A DNA stretch of 64,000 nucleotides from Armigeres subalbatus (lineage: Eukaryota > Arthropoda > Insecta > Diptera > Culicidae), in NCBI RefSeq assembly GCF_024139115.2, contig NC_085139.1, forward strand, positions 74,071,203 through 74,135,202, read 5' to 3'. The position numbers and the translations under genes are program-made. Of this stretch, positions 1-12,600 are shown piece by piece. How positions within the stretch are numbered: position 1 is the stretch's first letter; every line of letters starts with the position of its first letter. The notes beneath the pieces were generated by a model that saw only the letters and a list, made by a program, of their open reading frames with translations, made no database searches and was not told the origin of the DNA.

Positions 1-1956
1 GGAGTATCCTTCTCCACTGGACTCGATCATGGGCCAATCGCTTCCAGTCGCCCTGAACATTGAGCGCCCTCAGGTCCTCTTCAACTGCAAAAAGCCATCT
101 TGTACGCGGCCTTCCACGAAGCCTGCTGCCTCTTCCGGGTTCTCTACTAAATATTATCTTCGCTTGACGTTCTTCCGGCATACGAACAACGTGACCAGCC
201 CACCGTAGTCTGCCGTGTTGTATAATATTCAGCCCTTTATACACCTGGTACAATTCGTGATTCATGCGACGCCGCCAGATACCGTTCTCCTGTTTACCGC
301 CGAGTATTGTCCGCAGCACCTTACGCTCAAACACTCCGAAAGCTCTCCGATCAGCCTCCTTTAACGTCCATGTCTCATGGCCGTATAAAGCCACCGGAAG
401 AATCAGAGTAGTATACAGCGCGAGTTTTGTTTTCGTTTGCAGACTACGGGACTTAAGCTGATTACGAAGTCCATAATAAGCCCTATTTGCAGCTGCAATA
501 CGCCTTTTCACCTCGCGGGTAACATCATTATCGTACGTCACTAATGTTCCAAGATACACAAATTCTTCTACCACTTCAAATTTTTCACCATCCAGCACTA
601 TTTTGCTACCACCACCACTAATGAACCCACGTTGATTGCCAGCGACCATGTACTTCGTTTTGCTGGTATTGATCGTGAGTCCAATTCTCGCTGTCTCCCT
701 CTTAAAAAGCACAAGCCTCTTCCACGGCACGGCGATCAATCCCGATAATATCGATCCGCAAATCCCAGGAGCATATTCAATTTTGTGATAATGGTACCGC
801 TTCTTTGCACACCAGCTCTCCTAATCGCTCCTTCGAGCGCTATATTGAGCAGTAGATTCGAGAGTCCATCACCCTGCTTCAATCCATCTAAGGTAACAAA
901 TGACGTCGATATTTCATCCGCAACCCTTACACTTGATTTCGATCCGTCTAACGTTATACGAATCAGCCATATCAGTTTCGCCGGAAAACCATGTTCAAGC
1001 ATAATTTGCCATAATTCATTCCGTTTCTCTGAATCGTACGCCGCCTTGAAATCAATAAACAGATGATGTGTCTGCAAGTTGTACTGCCGGAATTTATCAA
1101 GGATTTGTCTCAGGGTAAACATTTGATCCGTCGTTGATCGGCCTTCACGAAAACCTGCTTGGTATTCGCCGACGAAGGACTCTTCAAGCGGCCTCAATCT
1201 GTTGAACAGAATACGGGACATAATTTTGTACGCCGAATTGAGGAGGGTTATTCCTCGATAATTGGCGCACTCTAGTCTGTGCCCTTTCTTAAAGAGAGGG
1301 CAAATGAGGCCCTACAACCAGCTAGCAGGCATTTCCTCGTCTTCCCATATTTTCGACATAATATGGTGCAGAACTTCATAAAGCTGCTCACTGCCGTGTT
1401 TGAGAAGTTCCGCCGGGAGCCGGTCCTTCCCCGCAGCCTTATTGTTTTTCAGCTCTTTAACAGCTTTTTTAACCTCATTTTGTGTAGGTGACTCCACAGC
1501 TTGTCCATCGTCGCTAATATTTATTCTGCGCACCGATGCACCGTCACTTCCTCCATTCAACAAAGTCTCGAAGTGTTGCTTCCACCTGCCAGCAACTTCA
1601 GTTTTATCTGTCAGCAACTTTCCTTGTTGGCCGTTGCACATGACGGGAGATGACGCTGTCTTTCTCCGCACGCCATTGACAGACTCATAGATCCTCCGCA
1701 TATCGTTCTGCTCCATTTTTTCCTGCGCATCACTAATAACTTGTTCTTCGTACTCTTTTTTCTTCCTGCGATGGGTTCGTTTTTCGGCTGCTCTTGCTTC
1801 CTTGTACCGATCTCTATTCGATCGGGTGCCCGACACCAACATCTGGCTTCTGGAAACGTTCTTCTCGTCTGTCACTCTCTGACACTCCACATCGAACCAA
1901 CCCGTCCTGGGTAGCCTCTGTGCAGTGCCTACCACTTCTCGTTCTGTTGTGCTCAC
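1..1956 (-). pseudogene. Reverse transcriptase and C-terminal region of retrotransposon 1
   Basis: The frame 1956-1312 carries the basic linker between endonuclease and RT plus the start of RT (motif NKAAGKDRLPAELLKHG). The frame 1221-736 carries RT fingers and palm: YQAGFREGRSTTDQ, the first catalytic Asp in LFIDFKAAYDS, and GLKQGDGLSN. The palm motif expected as FADD reads FAD and then shifts frame, consistent with loss of about five bases near 755, so the second active-site Asp is missing. From about 720 to 1 the sense strand continues with SKTKYMVAG, EEFVYLGTL, WRRRMNHELYQVY and GRLRWAGHVVRM, the conserved C-terminal region of this element group. Clearly non-functional. Confidence 0.88.
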
Positions 1957-1959
1957 CGC

Positions 1960-2885
1960 TCAATGGATCGACTCCCATAGATCGTTGATGTTGTCGCTAA
2001 CGTTGATTGCACTTATCCGTTCGTCGAGCTTCTGGCGGTACTCAGCCGATACAACCTTCCGCCGACAATCCGCCGATATTGTAACGCATCGTTCGCTGAA
2101 ATCTTTCGTTCGGTACAGTTGACAACCGTGATCGAATTTTACTGACAACGAGGTAGTGATCAGAGTCAATGTTCGGACCTCTGAATGTCCGCACATCGAT
2201 AACATCCGAGAAATGGCGCCCATCCACCAGAACATGGTCTATCTGGTTGCAAGTTTCACCATTTGGGTGTCTCCAGGTGTGCTTTCGGATGTTCTTTCGT
2301 GCAAACTAGGTGCTACTGATGGCCATCCCTCTGGCAGCAGCAAAATTTACTAGCCATAGGCCGTTGTCATTGGTAGCGGAGTGAAGGCTCTCCCTACCGA
2401 TTATGGGACGGAAAAAGTCCTCTCTACCGACCTGAGCGTTAGCGTCTCCGATAACAATTTTCACGTCATGCTTTGGGCACTCTCCATAGGCTTTATCAAG
2501 ACATTCATAAAACGTGTCCTTCACGTCGTCGGATTTATCGTTTGTCGGTGCGTAAACGTTGATTAGGCTGTAATTGAAGAATTTGTCCCGTATCCTCAAC
2601 ACACAGATTCGTTCGCTAATGGGTTTCCACCGCATCACTCGCTTCATCTGCTTGCCCATCATTACGAAACCAACTCCATGCTCTGCTTTTTCACCGCCGC
2701 TGTGATAGATGTTATACTTGAAGGCAGTATTGGTCGTGGGGTCCACGGCTCGGAATTCACGTTCTCCGGATCTAGGCCATCGGACTTCTTGAATAGCAGC
2801 CACGTTCACTCCAACCTTCAACGAAATGCTGTATCGCGTCAGCTATACCTAAGGTGGCAGCCCCATCATCGCGATGTAGGTAACG
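1960..2885 (-). pseudogene. APE-type endonuclease domain of retrotransposon 1
   Basis: Encodes the apurinic-like endonuclease that nicks target DNA for target-primed reverse transcription. In the frame 2821-2306 one can see the QEVRW motif holding the catalytic Glu, the strand SLINVYAPTND, and GDANAQVG with the Asp/Asn pair. Further on, in another frame near 2150, IDSDHYLVV gives the C-terminal Ser-Asp-His motif. The catalytic set is therefore recognisable, but at least two frameshifts (near 2821 and between 2306 and 2235) separate it. The frame at 2821 begins with TTG, not ATG, so it is the start of an open frame and not a true protein start. The copy is dead. Confidence 0.85.
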
Positions 2886-2915
2886 CGACCCCGGTAAGGT
2901 AGCTTACTGAAGCCT

Positions 2916-3046
2916 CTCAAATACCACGAAAAATGGAGATAGAAGAAAAAGAGAACGTTATTTTTGGCAACCGACCCGGCAACGAAATAAGGACTATGAT
3001 TGGAAACTCGGTACCTGGAATGTCAGGACCCTAAATGAAGAAATGG
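2916..3046 (+). other. Inverted 5' segment of retrotransposon 1
   Basis: On the plus strand, about 2991-3041 translates as DYDWKLGTWNVRTLNEE, the N-terminal endonuclease signature of this element group (TWNVRTL). The rest of the element is on the minus strand. The segment lies exactly at the element's 5' side, in the opposite orientation, as expected when the 5' part of a LINE is inverted during insertion (twin priming). Its own frame stops at the TGA near 3058. Confidence 0.7.
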
Positions 3047-3420
3047 GTCATGGTGAGTGAAAAGTAAGACACCTCACTGTGAAGTCTCACTTTTCACTTC
3101 TTATCTAGCACTTCTTACTTCCCATGTTCAACTTTTCACAGTGAGAAGTGAGAAATAAAGCTTTTGAAGCATTTCACTGCTCATTTCTTGAAACTTATTC
3201 TACTTTTCTCACTTCTTTCTTTTTTCATTCGGAAAAGAAGAATGAGAAGTAAGAAACGTGAGATTAGAAGGAAAAGTGATAAATGAGACGTCGAACTTCT
3301 TACTTCACACTTTGCTCACTCCACATTACTCACTATTTATTTTGCACTTATCACTTTTCACAGTGAGAAATGAGAAGCGAAATGCGTAGTGAGAAGTGAG
3401 AAGCGCAATGGGGAAAGTGA
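3047..3420. repeat. Simple repeat of GTGAGAAGTGAGAAG type
   Basis: Degenerate direct and inverted copies of TGAGAAGTGAG and its complement CTCACTTCTCA alternate through this stretch, so it can fold back on itself. The same motif recurs at 30126-30145 and 30603-30690, showing a dispersed family. No coding potential. Confidence 0.75.
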
Positions 3421-3760
3421 ACAATTAAAATGGAGAAAGAAGAAGAAAGAATAAAAAGGAAAAGGAAGAAGGGAGACGAAAACAGAGAGAAGAAAGAAGG
3501 AAATAGGACGAAAGGAGAATGAAGAAAAAGAAAGCAGGAAAAAAGTGACGGAAAAATGATCAAAGAAAAAGGATCAAAAGAAGAAAGAAGAAAGAAAAAT
3601 GAAAAAAGAAAATAAAAAGACAAAAAAACAAAATAAAGAAGGAAAAAGATAAAAACAAAAAGGAGCCAGAAGGAAATATGAATAATAAAGAAGGAAGAAG
3701 CATGAAAGTAAATGAAACCAGATAGAAAACAGAGAGAAAAGGAATAACTGACTACCCACT
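3421..3760. repeat. Polypurine (A/G) tract
   Basis: About 340 bases almost wholly of A and G on the plus strand (runs such as GGAGAAAGAAGAAGAAAG). The ORFs opposite it are Phe/Leu/Ser-rich artefacts of the base composition. Confidence 0.85.
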
Positions 3761-4109
3761 CCTCACTTCTCTTTTGAACTAATGACCATTCGGTCCTTTG
3801 ATTTTATTTGGCCTTATGTATATTCGATCTGATGATCATTGGGCTTAATGAACTGATACCACATATAACGTCTGCATGAACTAATTTGAAATGCAAATAA
3901 CACGTAATAGATTCTGGCATGGACATGCTGGTTCGCTTTCGGTTTGGTAACAAGGATAGTTGAGCTGCCTTACCAATTGATTTTATCTCGTGTGTTTTAA
4001 AAGGCTTTCAAAAATTAAAACTGTCGTGAAGAACACGGTTCTTGACCAATTCCTTCGCAACAAGCTACATCCGATCCTTGATTTGGGTCAATCATCAGTA
4101 CAGTTACAG

Positions 4110-5400
4110 AATTATTCCGGAATCCATTAGGGCCAGTTGTCCCCGGAAAAGTGGCCATTTACCAATTTAAGTCAAAATAGGTCGTGAGATATCTCAAACT
4201 TCATGATTTCACAAAACAATAATGTTAATAATATTTTCTAACTTCCCGAGTCATTCGGGTCGAATTCGGCCACAATCAGAGGGCCCTTTCCTCCATTGAG
4301 TCAAAATAGGTCGTGTGACACCTAATACTCTATGGAGAAAAAAGATAAGAATAATATTTTAACGGGTTCCTAGGCCACATGGGCTCAAACTGGTTACATC
4401 GGTAACAATCTGGAGGACAAAAAGGGCATTTTCTAGATTGAGTCAAAGCACGTAGTGTAACACCACAAAATTCATAATTTCACAAACCAAATTATGAGAA
4501 AGATATTTTTAGGGTTACTGGGCTATTTCTTAAATTGAGTCAAAATTGTTTGTGCGACACCTCAAACATCATGATATTACAAAACAATGATGGAAATAAT
4601 ATTCTAAGGAATACTTGGCCACTCGGATTCAAACCGGTTACATCGGCCGTAGTCCAGGTCTTAGAATTCGGATGGCAATTTAATTTTTGAAAGTCTTCAA
4701 TGAAAGATGGCAGAGGCGGAATGGTTTAGATTGAATCAAAATATATACCGTGACACCTCAAACTTCGTGATTTTATAAAAAATTTAGGCAATAATAAGTT
4801 TAGGGTCCCTGGGCTTTTAGAATACAATCAAACCACATCGGACACAATCCTAGGCTATTCTGGAGGTGCCCGGAGTGTGGCCGATGAGACCGATGTGGCG
4901 GGAATGAACCCGAGTGCTTTATGTAATCATGAAATTTGAAGTGTCGCACGGCCTAGTTTGGCTCAGTTTAGAAAATGGCCGGAGGTCCCCCGGATTGTGA
5001 TTGGATTGAGCCTGAGTGGCCCAGGAACCTTGAAAATGTTATTCCCATAATTGTTTTGTGAAATCATGAAGGTTGAGGTGTCACACGACTTATTTTCACT
5101 CAATTTAGGAAACGGCCATTCCGGAGGTTCCCAGGATTATGGCCGATGTGGCTGGATTGATCCCGAGTGGTTCAGGAACCCTACAAATATCTTTCCAATT
5201 TTTGTTTGTGAAATCATGAAATTTGAGGTGTCGCACGTTCTATGTTGGCTCAGTTTTGGAAATAGCCATTCCGGAGGTCCCCCGGATTATGACCCCTTTG
5301 AGCCCGAGTGGCCCAGGAACCTTTAAAATACCATTTCCATCAATGTTTTGTGAGTTTATGATATTTGAGATGTCACAAGACCTTTTTATGTGGCCATTAA
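4110..5400. repeat. Inverted satellite array, two opposed arms
   Basis: A degenerate repeat of roughly 100-190 bp. From about 4150 to 4800 units read ...GGTCGTGTGACACCT... then CATGATTTCACAAAAC (near 4180, 4305, 4450, 4550, 4745). From about 4915 to 5400 units read in the opposite orientation, GTGAAATCATGAA then GAGGTGTCACACGAC (near 4925, 5060, 5210, 5350). The turn-round lies at about 4830-4880. The two arms could form a hairpin several hundred bases long. Short ORFs inside are not coding. Confidence 0.7.
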
Positions 5401-7700
5401 ATGTGGTTTCTACAGCAGTTTTAATTTTGGAAAGCTTTTAAAAACTGACATCAGGAACGGAAAGGAATTTACTTTGTGAATTTACGCTAAAATTAACTCA
5501 GTTTTTTTTTCTTGGAGATTATTTCTAGAGAAATTAGCGATGGAGTTCCTGGTTTGAATACGCTAAGAAATGTTTGGATAATTTCTTGAAAGAGTTTGGG
5601 GTGGATTTCTTGAGGGACTTCTAGGAGATATTATTGGTGGTGAGTGCCATAAAAGTCAGTAAGTCATAAAAGTGCTTCTGAAGATTTTTTTTTGTAAATT
5701 CAACCAATTGTTTTAGTCGAATAGCGCCAATGTAGTCCGATCGGGCTCTTGCTGTTATCTAATCTCATACCAGTGCAGCCAATTCTTGAAACCTTCCTGG
5801 AAAATGACGGTTTCTGCATTCCATCATTTTGCTTTCTTATGCATAGTCTTGACCTTGATATCTGGATTTCTAAATTGGACACAATTCATCAAGTTTCCAA
5901 TCACTAGCTAACAATGCTGATATTTTCTTCAAATGTCTGCTACCTGTTTTGACGGATCCTTCTGTGAATAATTTAAATCACGCAGATTCAATTTGATGAA
6001 CAGCAGCCAACATTATTTTGATCGATCGCATCAGACAGGCCAACATTCTTCAACTCGCTGTGTCGAGAAATTTCACTTGAGCAAAAAACTACCATGACGT
6101 CTACTCATAAAGTTAGATAAGTCACCCCTGGTCAAGGCATGAATCTGTTCAACAACCTGAACATTCGCATTATGCTTTCACAGTTTCACCTTTCCGTTGG
6201 CGTTAATCAGTGCACGATTTTGATGTGTTCCAAATCGATAACATCTTGCCTAGATTCGCCCTTTAACGATCGATCCATCATCCTTGTCTAATCCGAGAGG
6301 TGTTCAGATCGCCCAGCGTGTGGCGCCCATTAGTAATCTCATTAGGAATGGACGAACACATCGCGCTTGCTTATCACTTTCGAGGTGTTTGTTTAACAAC
6401 CCATCTGAATCCATAGAGGCACCACCGCATGATACTGTGGAATGCCATTCGCGATAATCGATCTCCCCCGTTCGGAACATCGTAGGACCGTATTCTTTGC
6501 GTGGCGCTTTGATCGAATAGGTGCGCGGGCTGTTTCGATCGGGTGTCTTTGAATTGCTGCTGACTGGTGAACGACGGACGAGCAGAAAATTTCTCGCACC
6601 AGTCCAAATGGGCTTGGCCCATTTGTAAGAGATGATCTCCAAGCCCGATTAGTTCGTATTCAAACGGTTATCACCGCATCACCATACGGTGATCCAAATA
6701 GGCTGACCCTGATGTTTTAGTCGTATCTTCAGGAAAATTTACAACGGTCGTCATCCGTTGCATGGAAGTAGTTTTATCTTATTATGATAAATAAAATAAT
6801 TGAATTTTTCCAATTAGCTTACAAATTAACCTCAAAAGTAAAGCTGTCTTCAGTTTCTAGAGCGCGGTTTGTCTTCCACTGGACATTGATTTTGGATATA
6901 ACGTACAATGTTTCATTATTCAATAACGCCATAAACTTCAATAAAATAGCACTCATTTGTATGCTCAAATAACATACGAATTAGTGTAATAGGTATATGA
7001 CTATCGTCGAATGTCTCAAAACTGGTAATAAAATGCTCTTTTGGATCACCGTGTTCAGACGTCAATAGAAGATACCAATAAAACCGAAGAGCATCCGTAC
7101 AGAGGTCATACGTTCATATGTGACGCGCTTTCTCACGAGACGCGCTGGACCGACGCGACCGGCCTCACAGTTTGATCAGATTATGACGGATGAGCCGCAT
7201 CGCCCGTTCGTCATCACCCCGACGACCACGATGTCGACAAAAGGCAGCATTCCGAAACGCAACAGGTTACCAGGAAGTATGTATTAACCAAGATCGATGA
7301 TCGCGGCGGGCTCTTCTAATGGGATGAACGTTTATTAAGTGGATAATGTGCTTGCCGAATGTTAAATACCGGACTCAGTGCCGCCGCGCCGTAGAATGGT
7401 GATGCTGTTGCAGCACTTTGGACAGTAACTTTTGCTGTAATGAAAAGCGTTTTTACGATCGATGGCATGAAGCGTAAAATATGCGGAGCGGATCGAGAGA
7501 GTGAGCTTTAGAGTAGGTGAACGAATGTTGAACGGTTTTACGACGGATTGACCTAATGTGTCGGTGTTGCGAAACGGGATTATTTTTACTAGGGGTCGTT
7601 TGGATGAAATTAACCCTTGAAAGCTCGGGACGACAATAACCTTGTTCAAAGTGCTGAGTACTGAATGAGGCGCAGAGCGATTTTCATGATCTTATGATAT
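5401..7700. other. No recognised gene or repeat
   Basis: About 2.3 kb of AT-rich sequence without a recognisable protein, RNA or mobile element. A 112-codon minus-strand open frame (6642-6304) and a 95-codon one (7649-7362) exist but match no family I recognise and have no visible regulatory context; chance or decayed transposon sequence is likely. A GC-richer patch around 7120-7260 is unexplained. Confidence 0.5.
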
Positions 7701-7719
7701 TTTCCTCTCATAGACTACA

Positions 7720-8515
7720 AATGCCAGCATGATATCCGTCAAATCCTATGCAACACTTACACACTTTTACTCAAGCTTTTACTCATTACTTCTTCGAGTA
7801 CTAGTCGTGTATGAAGACCTTTTCTGTTTTACGAAGCATGCCCTTCACAGCCGCCCAGAATTTTTTCATTGGACGATGTTCCTTCTTCGGTACTTTAAAA
7901 CCATCGTTGGCTTCATATCACTCCATTGCCGGTTTCGCGTAATGGCACGATGCCAGAGTGCAAAAATTCCAAAACACAGTGTTGCCTTCGTGGAATCTGA
8001 GGAAGGCGTTGATGGTGCCGGTCATTATGTGCCGCTTGCTGAATGTGCACAGATCGGCTGTCAAACACCAAGAACTTCTTAGCAAATTTGTCGACCTTTT
8101 TCTCCCGGAACATCAAGACGGGACTCTCCGATGAAACCTCGCAATTCAGTTTCCTGGCGCAGGATTCCGTATTCTGTTCATCGGTTCGGTTAGGCGCCTG
8201 ACGTACCTTGAAGACATGGAGTCCGGCCTGCTTCATTATCTGCTGGACGACCCGAATGGAAGAATTGAAGTAATCTTTCACTTTCTTGCGTTCACGGGGT
8301 CGGTCGTCTTCGCTTTTCTTCCATTGCAAGCGCGTCGCTGGGTCGTCTGGTTCTCCTTAAAAGGTTTCACCACACGGGACACGATCGATTTGACGATTCC
8401 CAACAGTTTCGCGTTTCACCTGTGGGACTGGCCTGGATTTTTCACGGAGTTTTTGTCGAAGCTAGGACGTCATGGTGATAAGCACTTGGCATACGAATTT
8501 CGCACATGTAAAAAA
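7720..8515 (-). pseudogene. mariner/Tc1-like transposase relic
   Basis: On the minus strand, spread over all three frames, the sequence reads as an IS630-Tc1-mariner superfamily transposase. The N-terminus near 8495 gives MPSAYHHDVLAS. The middle gives VDKFAKKFLV near 8090. Then come MTGTINAFLRFHEGNTVFW and LASCHYAKPAMEWYEAND, the region around the second catalytic Asp. A C-terminal piece KKFWAAVKGMLRKTEKV lies near 7830. The stretch between the last two (the family's PPNCPxLRPIE part) is largely deleted. There are many stops and frameshifts, and the longest remaining frame is 8329-7913 (138 codons). No terminal inverted repeats were found. It is an old relic; the subfamily cannot be set by eye. 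Confidence 0.75.
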
Positions 8516-8890
8516 TGAACTCTGAACTAGTTTTGCTGGGAAATTGCTTTAATACCACTCGGGTTTTCAGCGTTGTACTGGCGATATTCTAGAAGCAAGA
8601 CAAGGATGTGGCTAGTTCCCCGATGCATGGCCAAAAACAGTATTACTGTTCTGTTTTCTCTGTGAAGGGTCTAAATAGCGGGACCTTGTCTTGGTGCTCT
8701 TGAGAAAAGAAAACAACAACTGAATCGAAACCGATACTGCATTGCTTCTCAGTAGTAATGGAGTAATTCGACAAGCACTTAAACACTAAGGATACGGGTA
8801 ACGCTACAATAGATCTAATAACTTTGTCGCAGTGGCACAACCGAACAGAAAAAAATAATGAGGTCCGAGGGATTACTTCCTGGGAAGTCC
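8516..8890. other. No recognised feature
   Basis: Between the transposase relic and the decayed minisatellite flank. Nothing recognisable on either strand. Confidence 0.4.
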
Positions 8891-9645
8891 TGGGAAATTT
8901 ATTATGATGATCAGGGGGTATTCCTTTTGAAATTATGGGAAATTTGTTCTGTTGAGACAGGAAGGACTTTCAAACAAAAGAAGAAGCCCATCTGAATAAT
9001 TTTCAGGAAGAAGCTCAGGAGGAGCTTTTGAAAGAATTCCAGAAAAAAAAACCTATAAGTTAGTTCGTGGAGGATCTCTTGAAGGAATTCAAAAAAAATA
9101 ACTAGATTCAGGATGAACAGGGATTTCAAGAAGAATTTATTAAGGAAATCCAGGACTTATTGGAGAAATTTCGGATGAAACATCTGCAGGAATTCCCGGA
9201 GGAGCATCCCGAGGTATCTTTGAAAGAATTACAAGAGATACGTTCAAAAGGATTCCAGGAGGAACTCCTGGGTGAATTTCAGGAAGAATTCCTCGACGAA
9301 AATCCAAAAAATTCTACAGAGATTCCAACCAGGAGTTCCTTTACGAATCTCCAGAAATTTCCTCAACAACTCTTTCAGATTTTTTTTTCGAGAATTCCTC
9401 CAGAAAGTCCATCGGGAAAGGAATCAGAAATTTCATCGAAAATTCTCACATGAATTAAAGATACCAACCAGAAATTCCATCGCGAATTTGTTCAAAAAAT
9501 CCAAAAAAGTCATGATATTCCCATAAAAAATTCCGTCGTGAATTTCGTCTGGAGAAATATACCGGAACAGTTCCTGGAGTTTTTTTTAAGTATAACTTAA
9601 GGGGGAAATTGAAAAAAAATCAAAGATATTTCTTGTGGGATTTAT
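8891..9645. repeat. Decayed flank of the 24-bp minisatellite (left)
   Basis: Many imperfect copies of GGAATTCCxGGAGGA-type words (for example AGGAAGAAGCTCAGGAGGAG, CAGGAGGAACTCCTGGG) at irregular spacing. They resemble the 24-bp unit of 13913-16742, so this is the diverged outer edge of that array, cut off from it by the non-LTR insertion 9656-13035. Confidence 0.65.
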
Positions 9646-9655
9646 AGAGGGATTC
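9646..9655. repeat. Target-site duplication, copy A (left)
   Basis: AGAGGGATTC, identical to 13036-13045 across the retrotransposon. Confidence 0.85.
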
Positions 9656-12600
9656 ATTTCATTCATTTATTTAGTTAACATCTAAACAGATAACACTGAA
9701 TCAACAATTTGACGCCACAATGCACGGTTCGAGGCCGCATCTCTCCATCCTCGGATACGCCCCACGCTCGCCAAGTCGTTTTGCACCTGGTCTGCCCATC
9801 TCGCTCGCTGCGCTCCACGCCGTCTCGTACCTGCCGGATCGGAAGCGAACACCATCTTTGCAGAGTTGCTGCCCGGCATTCTTGCAACATGTCCTGCCCA
9901 TCGTACCCTTCCGGCTTTAGCTACCTTCTGGATTCTAGGTTCGCCGTAGAGTTGGGCGAGCTCGTGGTTCATTCTTCGCCGCCACACACCGTCTTCTTGC
10001 ACACCGCCAAAGATGGTCCTAAGCACCCGTCTCTCGAATACTCCGAGTGCTTGCAAGTCTTCCTCGAGCATTGTCCATGTTTCATGTCCGTAGAGGACAA
10101 CCGGTCTTATTAAGCGTCTTGTACATGACACATTTGATGCGGTGGCGAATCTTTTTTGACCGCAGTTTCTTCTGGAGCCCGTAGTAGGACCGACTTCCAC
10201 AGATGATGCGCCTTCGTATTTCACGACTAACGTTGTTGTCAGCCGTTAGCAAGGATCCGAGGTAGACGAATTCCTCGACCACCTCGAAGGTATCCCCGTC
10301 TATCGTAACACTGCTTCCCAGGCGGGCCCTGTCGCGCTCGGTTCCGCCCACAAGCATGTACTTTGTCTTTGACGCATTCACCACCAGTCCAACTTTTGTT
10401 GCTTCACGTTTCAGGCGGGTGTACAGTTCTGCCGACAATGTCCATGTCATCCGCGAAGCAAATAAATTGACTGGATCTGTTGAAAATCGTACCCCGGCTG
10501 TTACACCCGGCTCTCCGCATGACACCTTCTAGCGAAATGCTGAATAACAGGCACGAAAGTCCATCACCTTGTCTTAGTCCCCGGCGCGATTCGAACGAAC
10601 TGGAGTGTTCGCCCGAAATCTTCACACAGTTTTGCACACCATCCACCGTTGCCCTGATCAGTCTGGTAAGCTTCCCAGGGAAGCTGTTCTCGTCCATAAT
10701 TTTCTATAGCTCTACGCGGTCTATACTGTCGTATGCCGCCTTGAAATCAACGAACAGATGGTGCGTTGGGACCTGGTATTCACGGCATTTTTGAAGGATT
10801 TGCCGTACAGTAAAGATCTGGTCCGTTGTCGAGTGGCCGTCAACGAAGCCGGCTTGATAACTTTCCACGAACTCGTTCACTAATGGTGACAGACGACGGA
10901 AGACGACGATCTGGGATATCACTTTGTAGGCGGCATTAAGGATGGTGATCGCTCGAAAGTTCTCACACTCCAGTTTGTCGCCTTTCTTGTAGATGGGGCA
11001 TATAACCCCTTCCTTACACTCCTCCGGTAGCTGTTCGGTTTCCCAGATTCTGACTATCAGTTTGTGCAGGCAAGTGGCCAGCTTTTCCGGGCCCACCTTG
11101 ATGAGCTCAGCTCCGATACCATCCTTACCAGCTGCTTTATTGGTCTTTAGCTGTTGAATGACATCCTTAACTTCCCTCAAGGTGGGGGCTGGTTGGCTTC
11201 CATCGTCCGCTGAACTGACGTAGTCATCTCCTCCGCTGCCTTGACTTTCACTGCTTGTACTCTCAGCGCCATTCAGATGTTCCTCGTAGTGCTGCTTCCA
11301 CCTTTCGATCACCACACGTTCGTCCGTCAAGATGCTCCCATCCTTATCCCGGTACATTTCGGCTCGCGGCACGAAGCCTTTGCGGGATGCGTTGAGCTTC
11401 TGATAGAACTTACGTGTATCTTGAGAACGGCACAGCTGTTCCATCTCCTCGCACTCCGCTTCTTCCAGGCGGCGTTTCTTCTCCTGAAAAAGACGGGTCT
11501 GCTGTCTCCGCTTCCGTCTATAACGTTCCACGTTCTGCCGGGTACCTTGCTGCAGCGCGACCGCCCGCGCTGCGTCCTTCTCCTCCAGAATCTGTCTGCA
11601 CTCTTCGTCGAACCAATCGTTCCGTCGACTTCGACCCATATACCCGACGTTGTTCTCCGCTGCGTCGTTAATGGCTGCTTTGATTGTATTCCAGCAGTCC
11701 TCAAGAGGGGCCCCATCGAGCTCACCCTCTTCCGGCAACGCTGCCTCGAGATGCTGCGCGTATGCAGTGGCGACATCAGGTTGCTTCAGTCGCTCTAGGT
11801 CGTACCGCGGCGGTCGTCGGTACCGAACATTGTTGATGACGGATAGTTTTGGGCGCAGTTTAACCATCACCAGATAGTGGTCAGAGTCGATGTTAGCGCC
11901 ACGATTTGTCCTGACGTCGATAATGTCGGAGAAGTGCCGTCCATCAATCAGAACGTGGTCGATTTGTGATTCTGTCTGCAGTGGTGATCTCCAGATGTAC
12001 CGATACGGGAGGCTGTGTTGGAAGTAGGTGCTGCGAATGGCCATATTCTTGGAGGCGGCGAAATCAATTAGTCGTAGGCCGTTTTCGTTCGTCAGCCGGT
12101 GAGCGCTGAACTTCCCAACAGTCGGTCTAAACTCCTCCTCTTGGCCAACCTGAGCGTTCAAATCTCCTATGATGATTTTGACGTCGTGGTTTGGGCAGCT
12201 GTCGTACTCACGTTCCAGCTGCGCGTAGAATGCGTCCTTATCATCATCAGTGCTTCCGGAGTGTGGGCTATGGACGTTGATTATGCTGAAGTTGAAGAAC
12301 CGGCCTTTGATCCTCAACCTGCACATTCTTTCATTGATCGGCCACCACCCGATCACGCGCCTTTGCATATCGCCCATCACTATAAAAGCTGTTCCCAGCT
12401 CTAAACGTTCGCACCATTGATCCCTTCCAACAAACCTCCTGCAGCGCTACGATGCCGAATCCACGGTCCTTGAGCACATCGGCGAGTATGCGTGTGCTCC
12501 ACGAACCGAGTTTCCAATCGCTAGTCCCTTTTCGTCGCAGTGGCCTTCGCCGATGGTTCCGGTCCGTACTCTCTTGTTGATTGTTCGTTGCTTATGATTT

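Larger units (their letters stand above)
1..2915 (-). mobile_element. Non-LTR retrotransposon 1 (APE endonuclease + RT), degenerate, 3' end beyond window
   Basis: A minus-strand, RTE-like non-LTR element read from about 2915 down to base 1. In element order it shows endonuclease, a linker, reverse transcriptase and the C-terminal region, but these are split over several frames by small indels. The upstream-most sense part, around 2885-2822, reads as the N-terminal endonuclease in a shifted frame before joining the main endonuclease frame at 2821. The 3' end is not seen because the window begins inside the C-terminal coding part. The 5'-most segment appears again inverted just outside (2916-3046). 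Protein similarity to the three copies further on is clear, but this is a different, more diverged family. The RTE assignment is from protein style, not a phylogeny. Confidence 0.9.

Noticed and set aside
6304..6642. Possible retroelement gag-like ORF
   Set aside because: A vague resemblance in style only; no zinc knuckle or other gag motif can be pointed to.
9709..10113. Plus-strand ORFs opposite the retrotransposons (also 34509-35048, 11241-11798, 36093-36488)
   Set aside because: Shadows of the minus-strand RT and endonuclease frames, repeated in each copy only because the copies are similar.
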